A stretch of 15,523 nt of DNA from HGM12587 sp045128635 (GCA_045128635.1 JBGVRS010000179.1:1-15523), one strand, 5' to 3'; shown: positions 6,881 through 15,301, counted from the stretch's first letter. Program-made: numbers and translations. The notes: generated from the sequence alone by a model not told the origin.

Positions 6881-7342
6881 CTAATGGTCGTATTCATTAA
6901 AATAGCTGTTATATTGATCATCCATCTCCTTTAACAATTCCCATGCTAAATCTTTCTGATTTTTTTTATTTTTCATATAATCATCAATATTCTCAAAACC
7001 AGTATTTGCAAATTCTTGTGCCATTTTAAATACTTTCCCCTTATTGGTGATTTCGTCTAATTGGTCATCTTGCAGATTATAAATAAAAATTGCATACATA
7101 GATGATAAAGTTGTACTATCAATAGATTTTTCTAAAATCAAACCTCCTGGATGGGTATTTTCCAACTGTGTTGGAATTGTATCTATTCCAAGAGCCATTG
7201 CAAATAAAAATAATTCTGATCGACTAGTTGCTTTATCTCCCAGCGAAAAATAGTTGGTACTATCGATACTATCTATTATTTCTTTAGCATTTTTTGAAAT
7301 ATTCAAACGATCTGGTTTCTTAATATCACTGCTCATAAACAT
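6881..7342 (-). CDS. Small protein with weak DndE-like resemblance, last gene of the operon
   Basis: A 153-residue hypothetical protein. The N-terminal half reads like a DndE-type module: a short ISKNAKEIIDSI helix (15-26), then TSRSELFLFAMALGID (39-54), then a glycine-containing segment and an IYNL stretch near 87-90. In Dnd systems DndE is a small protein working with the DndD ATPase, and here the gene follows a DndD-like gene after nine bases. The resemblance is by eye and weak. The C-terminal third is charged and helical. Two starts are possible: methionine at 7342, four bases past AAGGA, or at 7336, ten bases past it; the second has better spacing. The gene is A+T-rich like the rest of the operon. 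Confidence 0.55.
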   Translation of the reverse strand: MFMSSDIKKPDRLNISKNAKEIIDSIDSTNYFSLGDKATSRSELFLFAMALGIDTIPTQLENTHPGGLILEKSIDSTTLSSMYAIFIYNLQDDQLDEITNKGKVFKMAQEFANTGFENIDDYMKNKKNQKDLAWELLKEMDDQYNSYFNEYDH

Positions 7343-7351
7343 ATCATCCTT

Positions 7352-9307
7352 TTACTCAAAAATAGTTTTATCATTTGTATCTACCATGTGTAAATGTACT
7401 GTGGTTGATGCAATTGGTTTAAATATTGCTTGTATTTTTTCAGAATATTCATCCGGTGTAAATGCCAATATTAACTGTTTATTTTCACTTACATGTTTAA
7501 GAACTTCGGCAAAGTTATGTCTGTTCTCACCCGATACTCGAGCAACAGGGGTATCTATAAACAACAATGAATTAAAACCTGAAACTTCATGCAATGCTAG
7601 AGTAAAAGCTAATGCTAAAAGAGATCTTTCTGCCGCACTACATGAGCCAACACAAGGATAACCATCTCTGTGTATTAAATCCAACTGATATTGTTCATCT
7701 AGAACAATATCATCATATATGCCTTTTTTCCAGATTAATTTTTTAAAATATTCCATAGTACGATTTTCCATTCTTTCTCGTACTTCATGCATCATTTCAA
7801 CTTCTATCTGAGTAACAACCTCTTGTGATTTTACCGCAAAATCAATTATCGAATTAAGCTGTTCGCATTCTTTTTCTTTAGATAAGGCTGTCTTTAATTT
7901 AGATTTTGATTCTGCTAAATTACCTTCAGCCTCTTCTAACTGATAATTGTAAATTGCCAATGTGTTTTGATTCTTTTTAAGTAAATTCTGATGTGTAATT
8001 CTCTCAGTGTGCCATTTTATTATTTGTTCCTTATCTGAGAATCTTCTTAATTCAGAATCTACTTCTACTAACTCATTTTCGCATTCATTCAAAGCATCCT
8101 CCGCTTTTTTTAGCTGTTTTAGGATTTCTGTTTTTCGTTCTTTATATGAACGTGCATCATCAACTATACGCTCTAATTCACTACGTATTCTCATCAAGAT
8201 GTTAGATGTTTCACTCGAAACCTGTATCTGGTCTATTAAGGACTGGATATGATGCTTAGCACCAGCTTCTAATGGCTGACCACAAATAATACACTTTCCA
8301 TGTTCTTGGCTCAAAACACTTTGCAATAGTTTCTTATCAATGTTCGGTGGCAATGCATTCTTCTGCTCCTTTTCATTAATAATATCCAATGTTTTTTTTG
8401 CCGACTCATACAACGACAATGAAATCTTGACACCTCGGATAAACTTATACAAATTACTATAGGTCTTCTGTACAGATTCCTCTAATGCCTTTTTCTTATC
8501 TTGCAAGTGTTCGTATCTTTTTTCCAATTCAGGAACATTTTCTTGCCCACTTAATTTTTCTTGATTTTCAGTAATCACTTTTTGAGATATTTTAATTTGG
8601 TCCTCAATTTCTTCTATATCCTTCTTAAGATTGGCAATTATAGTTTCAATTTCTTTTACTTTATCATTATGTACTTTTACATTCGGGGCTTTTTTACCTG
8701 CATCCATTCTATACGATGCAATAACTTCCCCCAATCTAGCTTTAACTCTGGATACAATATCTACCTGAGAAATACTGTGGATAGTCTCTTTTATTTTGAT
8801 TCTATCATCACCAATAAAATAACTATCTAATTGTTCACCATCAAAATAAAAATATTGCTGTATACGTTTTGGCATATACTTATCTACAAGCAATACTGCG
8901 TCTTCACCTTGAACTATTTCATCACCTTCTCCTGAATTTACCAAAACTGTAAATACACTTTTACTTTCAAAATCATTCGATGTATTCACAGACATACTTC
9001 TTGTAAATACAAATGAAGTGTCCCCATCCTCTGCGTATATTTTCACTATTACATCTATTTTTGCCACATCGCTTTCAAGGGCTCTTTTTTTAGCATTTAG
9101 ATTCAGTTTAGGAAGACTTTTAGATTCATTTCCTAAATGTGTTTCTTTTTCATATAAACACCATGTAATTGCATTTAGTATGTTTGTTTTCCCCACACCG
9201 TTATCTGCAATGATTATATGAAGGTCATAATTAGAATTCTGTGGAAAAGAAAATGATAACTCTTCATATTGTCGAAAGTTTTTTATTTCTATCGCTGTTA
9301 ATCTCAT
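7352..9307 (-). CDS. DndD/Rad50-like AAA (SMC-type) ATPase with zinc-hook motif
   Basis: A 651-residue ATPase with the architecture of DndD and Rad50. The N-terminal head has IKNFRQYEEL (8-17) and the Walker A site ADNGVGKT (34-41). YFYFDGEQL (152-160) matches a segment typical of DndD-type proteins. Two coiled-coil arms (about 213-330 and 360-500) flank a CIIC pair at 339-342, a zinc-hook-like dimerisation point. The C-terminal head carries the ABC signature SCSAAERS (555-562) and a Walker B-type strand LLFIDTPVARVSGENR (581-596). Such ATPases bind DNA and couple ATP hydrolysis to modification or restriction. It starts two bases after the 53-residue gene, whose last codons contain its GGAGG ribosome binding site, so translation is probably coupled. 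Confidence 0.88.
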   Translation of the reverse strand: MRLTAIEIKNFRQYEELSFSFPQNSNYDLHIIIADNGVGKTNILNAITWCLYEKETHLGNESKSLPKLNLNAKKRALESDVAKIDVIVKIYAEDGDTSFVFTRSMSVNTSNDFESKSVFTVLVNSGEGDEIVQGEDAVLLVDKYMPKRIQQYFYFDGEQLDSYFIGDDRIKIKETIHSISQVDIVSRVKARLGEVIASYRMDAGKKAPNVKVHNDKVKEIETIIANLKKDIEEIEDQIKISQKVITENQEKLSGQENVPELEKRYEHLQDKKKALEESVQKTYSNLYKFIRGVKISLSLYESAKKTLDIINEKEQKNALPPNIDKKLLQSVLSQEHGKCIICGQPLEAGAKHHIQSLIDQIQVSSETSNILMRIRSELERIVDDARSYKERKTEILKQLKKAEDALNECENELVEVDSELRRFSDKEQIIKWHTERITHQNLLKKNQNTLAIYNYQLEEAEGNLAESKSKLKTALSKEKECEQLNSIIDFAVKSQEVVTQIEVEMMHEVRERMENRTMEYFKKLIWKKGIYDDIVLDEQYQLDLIHRDGYPCVGSCSAAERSLLALAFTLALHEVSGFNSLLFIDTPVARVSGENRHNFAEVLKHVSENKQLILAFTPDEYSEKIQAIFKPIASTTVHLHMVDTNDKTIFE

Positions 9308-9309
9308 TT

Positions 9310-9471
9310 TTATTCCTCCACATGTTTTTCCAAAAGTTCTTTATATTTTTTTGTATACCATCCTTTAGGCGAACTTTCATACTGAAAAATATCAACAAGA
9401 AATTCCTGAATCGGCTTTTCTTTCTTTGTCTTTTCACCCAATTTCTTTAAAATATCTTTATTTAATGCCAT
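9310..9471 (-). CDS. 53-residue small protein between the helicase and the DndD-like ATPase
   Basis: A short open frame that is easily missed. It starts at 9471 with AGGAG 12 to 8 bases upstream, overlapping the end of the helicase gene, and stops at 9310, two bases before the DndD-like start. The product begins MALNKDILKKLGEKTKKEKP and ends KKYKELLEKHVEE: strongly charged, helical, no cysteines, no membrane segment. Its good ribosome binding site, fit into the operon spacing and in-frame placement support a real gene. From memory, small proteins in this slot of DNA-modification clusters have been annotated as a system-associated small protein; I cannot verify homology. It may be a subunit or adaptor for the ATPase. 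Confidence 0.75.
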   Translation of the reverse strand: MALNKDILKKLGEKTKKEKPIQEFLVDIFQYESSPKGWYTKKYKELLEKHVEE

Positions 9472-9483
9472 CGCTTATCACTC

Positions 9484-11595
9484 CTATTTCATTTGGTCAA
9501 TTGAATACTGAATTTCGGCATTGTTAATTGCATTTTCTGCCATTTCTGAAACTCTGACCAATTCTTTTGTAAAAATATCTTTTTCAAATGCTCTCAATTC
9601 ATTGCTCAAAATATTTTCATCACTAGGCGATACAATAAAGTCATATATATATGCATTTCCTTTATTGTTTGCTTGTCTTATCACACGCCCTATACGTTGA
9701 ATATATTCTCTTGGATTTGTGCTATTTGCCATTAATATCGCCTTATCTGCTATTGGTATATCTATTCCTTCATCCAAGCAACTAATCGCAACCAAAGCCT
9801 TGTATGTACCCTTTTTAAAATGATGAACCAGATATTCTCGCTCACTTAATCCATCATATTTTGCACATTTCTGTGTTCCTTCTTGTTCAGTAAACTTATG
9901 CGCCGGAATATGCAAGTCATATAATAACTTCATTACTTTTGGCAATTGATCCGGTGAAACAAAAATAAGCATTTTTTCTGCTTCACTTCCCAACTCTTCT
10001 AACAAGTTCTGCAATGCCTCTAATTTCTCATCAGCACTTTTTTGAATATTCGCCCTTTGAAACAACAGATTTTCCATTCTCTTTTGATATTCATCATCAT
10101 CCTGATTGTATCTAGCCAGTCTTTTAATTCTGTTACTTAATTTCATATATTGTACCAACTCATGCTCTTTTAAATGAACAAACACTGGGTGATAATAATA
10201 ATTAACTAAAAATGTTTTTTTAGTTAATGGATTAATTGTTGTGAGAGCATCATAAATAGAAAATTCAAATGATTTATTACCAAAGAAGTTTCGTAGTATT
10301 CGTGTGCCTATGTCGTCAAACCATCTTTCTGGAGTTGCAGACAATCCAACTCTATAATTATACCTTTCAAGCAATGCCAATTTATTCTTTGACGCTCCTA
10401 ATCCATGAGCTTCATCTCCCACAAAACAGATTGGTATTGATTCTGGACAATTTCCGATCATTTCAATAAAGTCTTTCCCACTACTCGAACTATGTGTTGT
10501 ATAAACGATTAATTTATCTATATAGTCAGTTGCCAACTGATTAATTGCTGACGGCAACTGCTCTCTCCATTTTCGGTTTGTTCCATCACCAATAACCGTT
10601 TGGTCAAATTTAAAACCGGCTGGGATTACTTCGTTTGTTTCCCACTGACGCGCTAACGTGGCTTCTGGACAAGAAATAACGACCAATAACTTTTTATGCT
10701 TTTTCATAAGATGGTTCACACATGAAAGGGCAGTTCTTGTTTTACCAGTTCCTGTTGCCATTTCTATTAATAAAGCCCCATCGTTTTCAATCCACATATC
10801 CAGGGCTTTTTGCTGGTAAGAAAACAAAGAAAGATTTTCATCAACTGTTTTTTCTTTCTTTATATTTTTCTTAACATAATGCTTGGCAATAAATTCTTCT
10901 TTCGAAAAATCCATACCATAAGATATTAGCTTTTCGTTTATCGATGTGGGCAAGTCAATCACTCGTACATATTTCTTTTCAGAATTCCAAAAACTCCAAA
11001 ATCTATTTTGGTCAGTTTCATAAAATTCCTTCTGAGCAGGTATCCATTCCTTAAACACTTTAAATTCCTCTATATTTGATATCCATCCAGACGCAGATTC
11101 ATTAATCGACCCACTAAAGGATATGCTGTCTCCATTACTATCTGTAATAATTCCAATTTTTTGATGGAAAAGTTGGCTGTCTTCCGTAATATGCCCATCC
11201 GTATCAACAGGAAAAACTAACTGGATTTCTAAATAACCGTTGTTCAACATCCATCCTAATGCTTGCAAATGATCTTTTTCAAACTCATCACAAATCGTAT
11301 CTACACTATTAAGTAATTTTTTCTCAAAAAATTTATTTGATGTTTTTGTTGCTTTATTAATAATCTCAATATCTTCTTTGCTTAAACGTGGACTGGCTAA
11401 TAATCGCATTCGCCCCTCATTCATTATTAATGATGCTATTCCCTTGGCTGCTATTGCTAAACTTGAAGACGAAAAAAATCCAGCTATACGATCATAAGTG
11501 ACAGCACATTCTAAGGCAGGGACATAGAAATCCTCTACCAAATTGTCTTCACCACTCTCATAGCTGGATTTTAAATTAATATTCTTCAACAACAT
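9484..11595 (-). CDS. PLD-nuclease / DEAH-box helicase fusion, restriction-like effector
   Basis: A 703-residue fusion. The N-terminal part (about 1-210) is a phospholipase D-like nuclease with one HKD half-site, FHQKIGII (143-150, histidine 144 and lysine 146) followed by SGSINESASGW (161-171). The rest is a superfamily 2 helicase: FSYQQKAL (258-265), Walker A MATGTGKT (279-286), DEAH (394-397), SATPERW (419-425), LIFVSPDQ (543-550), LVAISCLDEGIDIP (601-614) and QRIGRVIRQ (633-641). A single HKD motif implies an active dimer. The same PLD plus helicase arrangement is annotated in Firmicute Dnd clusters as the restriction component (recalled, not checked). It should translocate on DNA or RNA and cut it. 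AGAGGTG precedes the start; a 41-base gap separates it from the radical SAM gene. Confidence 0.9.
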   Translation of the reverse strand: MLLKNINLKSSYESGEDNLVEDFYVPALECAVTYDRIAGFFSSSSLAIAAKGIASLIMNEGRMRLLASPRLSKEDIEIINKATKTSNKFFEKKLLNSVDTICDEFEKDHLQALGWMLNNGYLEIQLVFPVDTDGHITEDSQLFHQKIGIITDSNGDSISFSGSINESASGWISNIEEFKVFKEWIPAQKEFYETDQNRFWSFWNSEKKYVRVIDLPTSINEKLISYGMDFSKEEFIAKHYVKKNIKKEKTVDENLSLFSYQQKALDMWIENDGALLIEMATGTGKTRTALSCVNHLMKKHKKLLVVISCPEATLARQWETNEVIPAGFKFDQTVIGDGTNRKWREQLPSAINQLATDYIDKLIVYTTHSSSSGKDFIEMIGNCPESIPICFVGDEAHGLGASKNKLALLERYNYRVGLSATPERWFDDIGTRILRNFFGNKSFEFSIYDALTTINPLTKKTFLVNYYYHPVFVHLKEHELVQYMKLSNRIKRLARYNQDDDEYQKRMENLLFQRANIQKSADEKLEALQNLLEELGSEAEKMLIFVSPDQLPKVMKLLYDLHIPAHKFTEQEGTQKCAKYDGLSEREYLVHHFKKGTYKALVAISCLDEGIDIPIADKAILMANSTNPREYIQRIGRVIRQANNKGNAYIYDFIVSPSDENILSNELRAFEKDIFTKELVRVSEMAENAINNAEIQYSIDQMK

Positions 11596-11636
11596 GCAAT
11601 TTCACCTCTTGTAGTTGCACAAATAAGTTTGCACGA

Positions 11637-13478
11637 CTATTCTGGGATCCATTGTACCACATTTATAACATTAGATCTTCTTCTATTTTTGGTTGTCAAT
11701 GATAAAATAGATAGTTCTACTTCTAAAACGTTTTCGTCCTCTCCACCTAAATAATATTTTTGAACAATCGGAATTCTATATCTTAATTTTCTTGCCAATT
11801 GTTCCTTTTCTTTTAACGAAAGAGTACAGTATACTTTTCCAAACTCTGACATTTCTACTTTATGAGATATTTGCGCTTTATCAATTCGCACTAAATCTAA
11901 AAGCACCGCCAACTTAGCATGGTTTTCTCCATATTTCTTATCGGCAACAGCATTATGTAAGAACTCTTCATTGCTTCGTTTTAAATAATATCCCAACGTT
12001 TCAAAAGTAATTTCTTCTCCACTGTCGTTAATTATCTGAGGTGTATCAATATATGCATGTTTCAAATTACTATACTGAGGAATATTATCTTTTGTTACAT
12101 TTTCAAGTTCATTGGATTCTTTAATGATTCCAATAATATCTTCTTCATTTGTCGACAAAATCAGTTTAATAAGCTTCTTCACAACTGTTTCTACATCAAC
12201 GTCACATTCAGCAGTTGCATATCTCAAGCATTCAAAATCAATTTCTTTTGTAAAGTATGCTTTTAAGATTTCTTTTTCTGAACATGTACCATCCATATAG
12301 GTTGACCAGCATACACCACGTTTCTTACACGTTTTACACAATGGCTTATTTGCATATTTTCTCCCATATCCATACTGCTTCGCATACATATTCTCTTCTT
12401 CAAATTTTAAATCGAAGTACTTATTTGCTATTTCTGGATGTTCATTTTCAAAATCAAGCATAGCTTGATAAGCAGAACAGTTAGTTGACTGATCTTTTTT
12501 ATATTTCTGATTCGCTACACAGAATTCTCTGAAAGACATTTTTTTGAAGAAATTAGGTTGATTACACCATCTTGCCAATTCAATATATAGCGAACGATAT
12601 GGACTGTGTTTATAAGCCTCATATCTCATAATATATGGAATGGATCCTAATTTCATTAAAGTATGAATTCTTTGAAAGACATCATCAATATCCTTCTCGT
12701 CTTGTGACTTAAATGCAGAAATCACATACAATTTTGAGGTTTTTGAAGAATACCGCTTCCACAGTTGCAATTTGTCCACTATCAACGACTTGTCTTCTAA
12801 ATGGTCAAAAGCAAATATAAAATCTCCCTGATACTTTGCTTTTACAAATCGTTTTGCTTTTTTATCAGTCATTAAACGTATATCTATGCCTTGTCTGAAT
12901 TGAAATTGCTTTCCTGTAGCTTCAATATCATCTAACACTTCTTCCCATTGTGGATATGCAAGAATATTATCATCCCACAAGTAAATATATGATCTATTCT
13001 CATCTAGAAACTCTTTTACCGGAGAATGTCTAAATACATGATCGTATTTTTTATTTACACAGAATTCACACTTTCTGAAGCATCCTCTTGTAGTAAATCC
13101 AATGGAATAATCCAAATAATCTTGAAAATAAGTTCTCTTTTTCCCTAAGGCAATTTGCTTTTCAATATAATTTTTGTATATATCATAGTATGGCATATGG
13201 TGTTCTATTTCATCTGGCAAATTTGCACCACCATCTGGAAAAAATCCGGTTCCTCCTATAGAAACAAAATCCAATTCCAGCACCCAATCTGGCACATTAG
13301 TAAACGTAAAAACTTTAGAAATAAATATCTTTTCATAATCATAAACTTGCATATAGTCTTCAATTAATTCTACGATATTTCCATTTTCCAAATAATATCC
13401 TGCCAACTTCATTACGGCTAAGTTAGGATGTCTTGTACCGTTATCCAACAAGTCCGCATCTATTAATCCAATCTTCAT
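11637..13478 (-). CDS. Radical SAM protein with N-terminal B12-binding-like domain and C-terminal cysteine cluster
   Basis: The first gene of the operon, 613 residues. An N-terminal Rossmann-like segment (about 1-75, HPNLAVMKLAGYYLENGN at 17-34) resembles the cobalamin-binding domain of B12 radical SAM enzymes, but the canonical DxHxxG cobalamin ligand is not visible. The radical SAM motif is RGCFRKCEFC, cysteines 133, 137 and 140 (CX3CX2C), which binds a 4Fe-4S cluster and splits S-adenosylmethionine. A second set, cysteines 381, 384, 390 and 399 (CX2CX5CX8C), may bind an auxiliary cluster or zinc. The last 200 residues are unassigned. Function is unknown; its place at the head of this operon suggests it makes or reads the modification. 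AAGAG precedes the start; promoter at 13516-13544. Confidence 0.87.
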   Translation of the reverse strand: MKIGLIDADLLDNGTRHPNLAVMKLAGYYLENGNIVELIEDYMQVYDYEKIFISKVFTFTNVPDWVLELDFVSIGGTGFFPDGGANLPDEIEHHMPYYDIYKNYIEKQIALGKKRTYFQDYLDYSIGFTTRGCFRKCEFCVNKKYDHVFRHSPVKEFLDENRSYIYLWDDNILAYPQWEEVLDDIEATGKQFQFRQGIDIRLMTDKKAKRFVKAKYQGDFIFAFDHLEDKSLIVDKLQLWKRYSSKTSKLYVISAFKSQDEKDIDDVFQRIHTLMKLGSIPYIMRYEAYKHSPYRSLYIELARWCNQPNFFKKMSFREFCVANQKYKKDQSTNCSAYQAMLDFENEHPEIANKYFDLKFEEENMYAKQYGYGRKYANKPLCKTCKKRGVCWSTYMDGTCSEKEILKAYFTKEIDFECLRYATAECDVDVETVVKKLIKLILSTNEEDIIGIIKESNELENVTKDNIPQYSNLKHAYIDTPQIINDSGEEITFETLGYYLKRSNEEFLHNAVADKKYGENHAKLAVLLDLVRIDKAQISHKVEMSEFGKVYCTLSLKEKEQLARKLRYRIPIVQKYYLGGEDENVLEVELSILSLTTKNRRRSNVINVVQWIPE

Positions 13479-13515
13479 ACAATTCTCTTTTCTTAGTTAA
13501 TTAAATTTAATAATT

Positions 13516-13544
13516 ATTATAAACGCATTCCTTCCTTTGTACAA
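13516..13544 (-). promoter_or_regulatory. Promoter of the five-gene radical SAM/helicase/ATPase operon
   Basis: Read on the minus strand: TTGTAC (13544-13539), a 17-base spacer and a perfect TATAAT (13521-13516). Transcription would begin near 13509, about 30 bases before the radical SAM start. Two copies of CTACTTTT on the plus strand, at 13561-13568 and 13594-13601, lie 33 bases apart just upstream and could be regulator sites. Confidence 0.68.
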
Positions 13545-13852
13545 GATCCACAATTTATTTCTACTTTTCTCACATATTTTTTGTTGATCATATCTACTTT
13601 TTTTGTGCAGAATAACGATCAAAAAATATCTGCTAATATATTTGCATACTGCAATGCATAACGGACATTAATGTTTTTCACAACGAACACTAGAAACTCT
13701 CAACTCTTTTCGATACACCCCATCATCCAGAATCAACAGAAAGAGCTAAAGTTTACAAAACCGTCTATTGGAATTCACAAAATGTAATATTTCTATTTTA
13801 CTCTCTTAATTTATAATCTTATATCTAAAACTTCTACAACATCATTATCTTT
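13545..13852. other. A+T-rich intergenic region, no gene seen
   Basis: A stretch of about 308 bases between the operon promoter and the end of the FAD/Rieske gene. No convincing open frame, RNA gene, terminator or long repeat was found. It contains the pair of CTACTTTT repeats noted above and is strongly A+T-biased, like the operon. It is a candidate right edge of an inserted island. Confidence 0.5.
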
Positions 13853-15151
13853 TTACTTCTTCAAATCCCCCATCGCTGGTCCCTCTATCACGCCCCCATC
13901 CTTATCAAACCTCGATCCATGACACGGGCAATCCCATGTATGCTCCTTCTTATTCCATTTCAGTCCGCACCCCATATGCGGGCATCTCTTCTTCGCCGGC
14001 ATCACCAGATTCATTCCAGACTCTGCCATATTTATCAACAGCTGAGCATGAAGCATACTTCTCCCCGGATCATACACCTCTGTATACGCATTATCTTTTC
14101 CCAAAACCAAATCCGTCAGGATTCCTGCCGCCACCATAGACGACGTCATTCCCCACTTATTAAAGCCTGTTGCCACATAGCATCCCGGCATATTTTTCGA
14201 ATACGCCCCAATATACGGAACCCCATCCAGACTCATGCTGTCCTGAGTTGCCCACCGTGCTGTCTCTCTTGCTTCTTTATAATGCTCTCTGGCAAAACCT
14301 TCAATCTCCTTCCACGCTCCTCCCTGCTTGCCCGTCCTGTGGTCACCACCGCCAATCAGCAGCAAATCCCCATAATTTCGAAAGGACATTCCTCCCATCG
14401 CCTCATCCACATACATTCCCTCCACATTCTGCGCCTGCTCGTACGAAATCACATAGGACCGATGCTGATACAACTTCATAAAATACATTCCATGCTTATT
14501 GTCGACTGGAAAATGTGTTGCAAAAATGACCTGATCAAAGGAAATGTTTCCCCGATTGGTCACTGCCACATGAGGCTTTAGTTCCTTTACATAGGTATGC
14601 TCATAAATGTGCAGATGCTTCGCTAAAGCTGCCACAAATTTCAATGGATGAAACTGCGCCTGATTGGCAAATCCAACCGCACCCGCCACTCGAAATGGCA
14701 GTTCCGTATATTCGGTAAAGATGGCATCAAATCCCAGCTTTGTAAGTATGTCTATTTCCCGTTCAAGTATCTTTCGATTATTTATAGAATACACATAATT
14801 TGTTTTGCGCTCAAACTCGCAGTCAATATCCTTGGCAAGCTTGGCATATTTTCTAATCGCAGCCTGATTAGCTTCCAGATACTTTGCTGCCATTTCATTT
14901 CCCCGTTGCTTTGCAATTTTCTGAAAATTAAGCCCATGCTGGGAAGTAATTTTCGCCGTTGTATTTTTCGTCACACCGGAGCAGATTTCTCTCCCTTCTA
15001 CCAGTACATAATTCACGTCCTGCTCCTGCAAAAAATGAGCACACAAAATGCCTGCCATTCCTCCGCCGATGATGAGTACATCTGTTTTCATATCGCCCTT
15101 CAGGGATGGAAACTTGGGCATTGTAACGGTTTTTGTCCAGATTGAATTCAT
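13853..15151 (-). CDS. FAD-dependent oxidoreductase fused to a Rieske 2Fe-2S domain
   Basis: A 432-residue protein. The N-terminal flavin-binding motif VLIIGGGMAG (25-34) is followed by a DAO-type dehydrogenase body; VATGFNKWGMTSS matches this class. The C-terminus is a Rieske domain with ligands cysteine 390 and histidine 392 (CPHMGC) and cysteine 408 and histidine 411 (CPCHGS); cysteines 395 and 410 would form the usual disulfide. The arrangement is that of the YhfW-like oxidoreductases of Firmicutes, which are about 500 residues, so this one is somewhat short. Electrons probably pass from a flavin to the iron-sulfur centre; the substrate is unknown. The start is supported by AAAGGTGG about eight bases upstream. 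It diverges from the rhodanese lipoprotein gene. Confidence 0.9.
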   Translation of the reverse strand: MNSIWTKTVTMPKFPSLKGDMKTDVLIIGGGMAGILCAHFLQEQDVNYVLVEGREICSGVTKNTTAKITSQHGLNFQKIAKQRGNEMAAKYLEANQAAIRKYAKLAKDIDCEFERKTNYVYSINNRKILEREIDILTKLGFDAIFTEYTELPFRVAGAVGFANQAQFHPLKFVAALAKHLHIYEHTYVKELKPHVAVTNRGNISFDQVIFATHFPVDNKHGMYFMKLYQHRSYVISYEQAQNVEGMYVDEAMGGMSFRNYGDLLLIGGGDHRTGKQGGAWKEIEGFAREHYKEARETARWATQDSMSLDGVPYIGAYSKNMPGCYVATGFNKWGMTSSMVAAGILTDLVLGKDNAYTEVYDPGRSMLHAQLLINMAESGMNLVMPAKKRCPHMGCGLKWNKKEHTWDCPCHGSRFDKDGGVIEGPAMGDLKK

Positions 15152-15157
15152 AAAAAT

Positions 15158-15212
15158 ACCACCTTTGATATATAAAAAGTTTTCTTCTTAACATGTACCA
15201 AAGGTAGGTGGT
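15158..15212 (-). promoter_or_regulatory. Inverted repeats that could mask the FAD/Rieske ribosome binding site
   Basis: ACCACCT (15158-15164) pairs with AGGTGGT (15206-15212), or ACCTTTG (15161-15167) with CAAAGGT (15199-15205). Both pairings involve the complement of the Shine-Dalgarno sequence AAAGGTGG of the minus-strand gene. An upstream leader segment could therefore hide that site. No ligand-binding core is recognisable. Confidence 0.35.
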
Positions 15213-15243
15213 TTATTCTTTATTAAGTGATTTCATCACTGTA

Positions 15244-15272
15244 TTTTTTCGTCACCTATTGTATACTATAAT
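15244..15272 (+). promoter_or_regulatory. Probable promoter of the rhodanese lipoprotein gene
   Basis: A perfect TATAAT (15267-15272) lies 29 bases before the start at 15302; the -35 position, 17 bases upstream, holds only TTTTTT. The -10 is convincing, the -35 weak, so an activator may be needed. Confidence 0.4.
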
Positions 15273-15301
15273 CATCAAATGAAGAAAGAAGGATTATACC
15301 T

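Noticed and set aside
9241..9450. A plus-strand open frame rich in phenylalanine and leucine, resembling a membrane peptide
   Set aside because: It is antisense to the start of the ATPase gene and the 53-residue gene; its hydrophobicity comes from A-rich sense codons.
11615..11634. TTGCAC repeated twice in the gap between the radical SAM and helicase genes
   Set aside because: Only six bases, and no promoter elements nearby; likely chance.
13919..14581. A 220-codon open frame on the plus strand
   Set aside because: It lies wholly antisense to the FAD/Rieske gene, has no ribosome binding site, and its composition is the expected shadow of the real gene.
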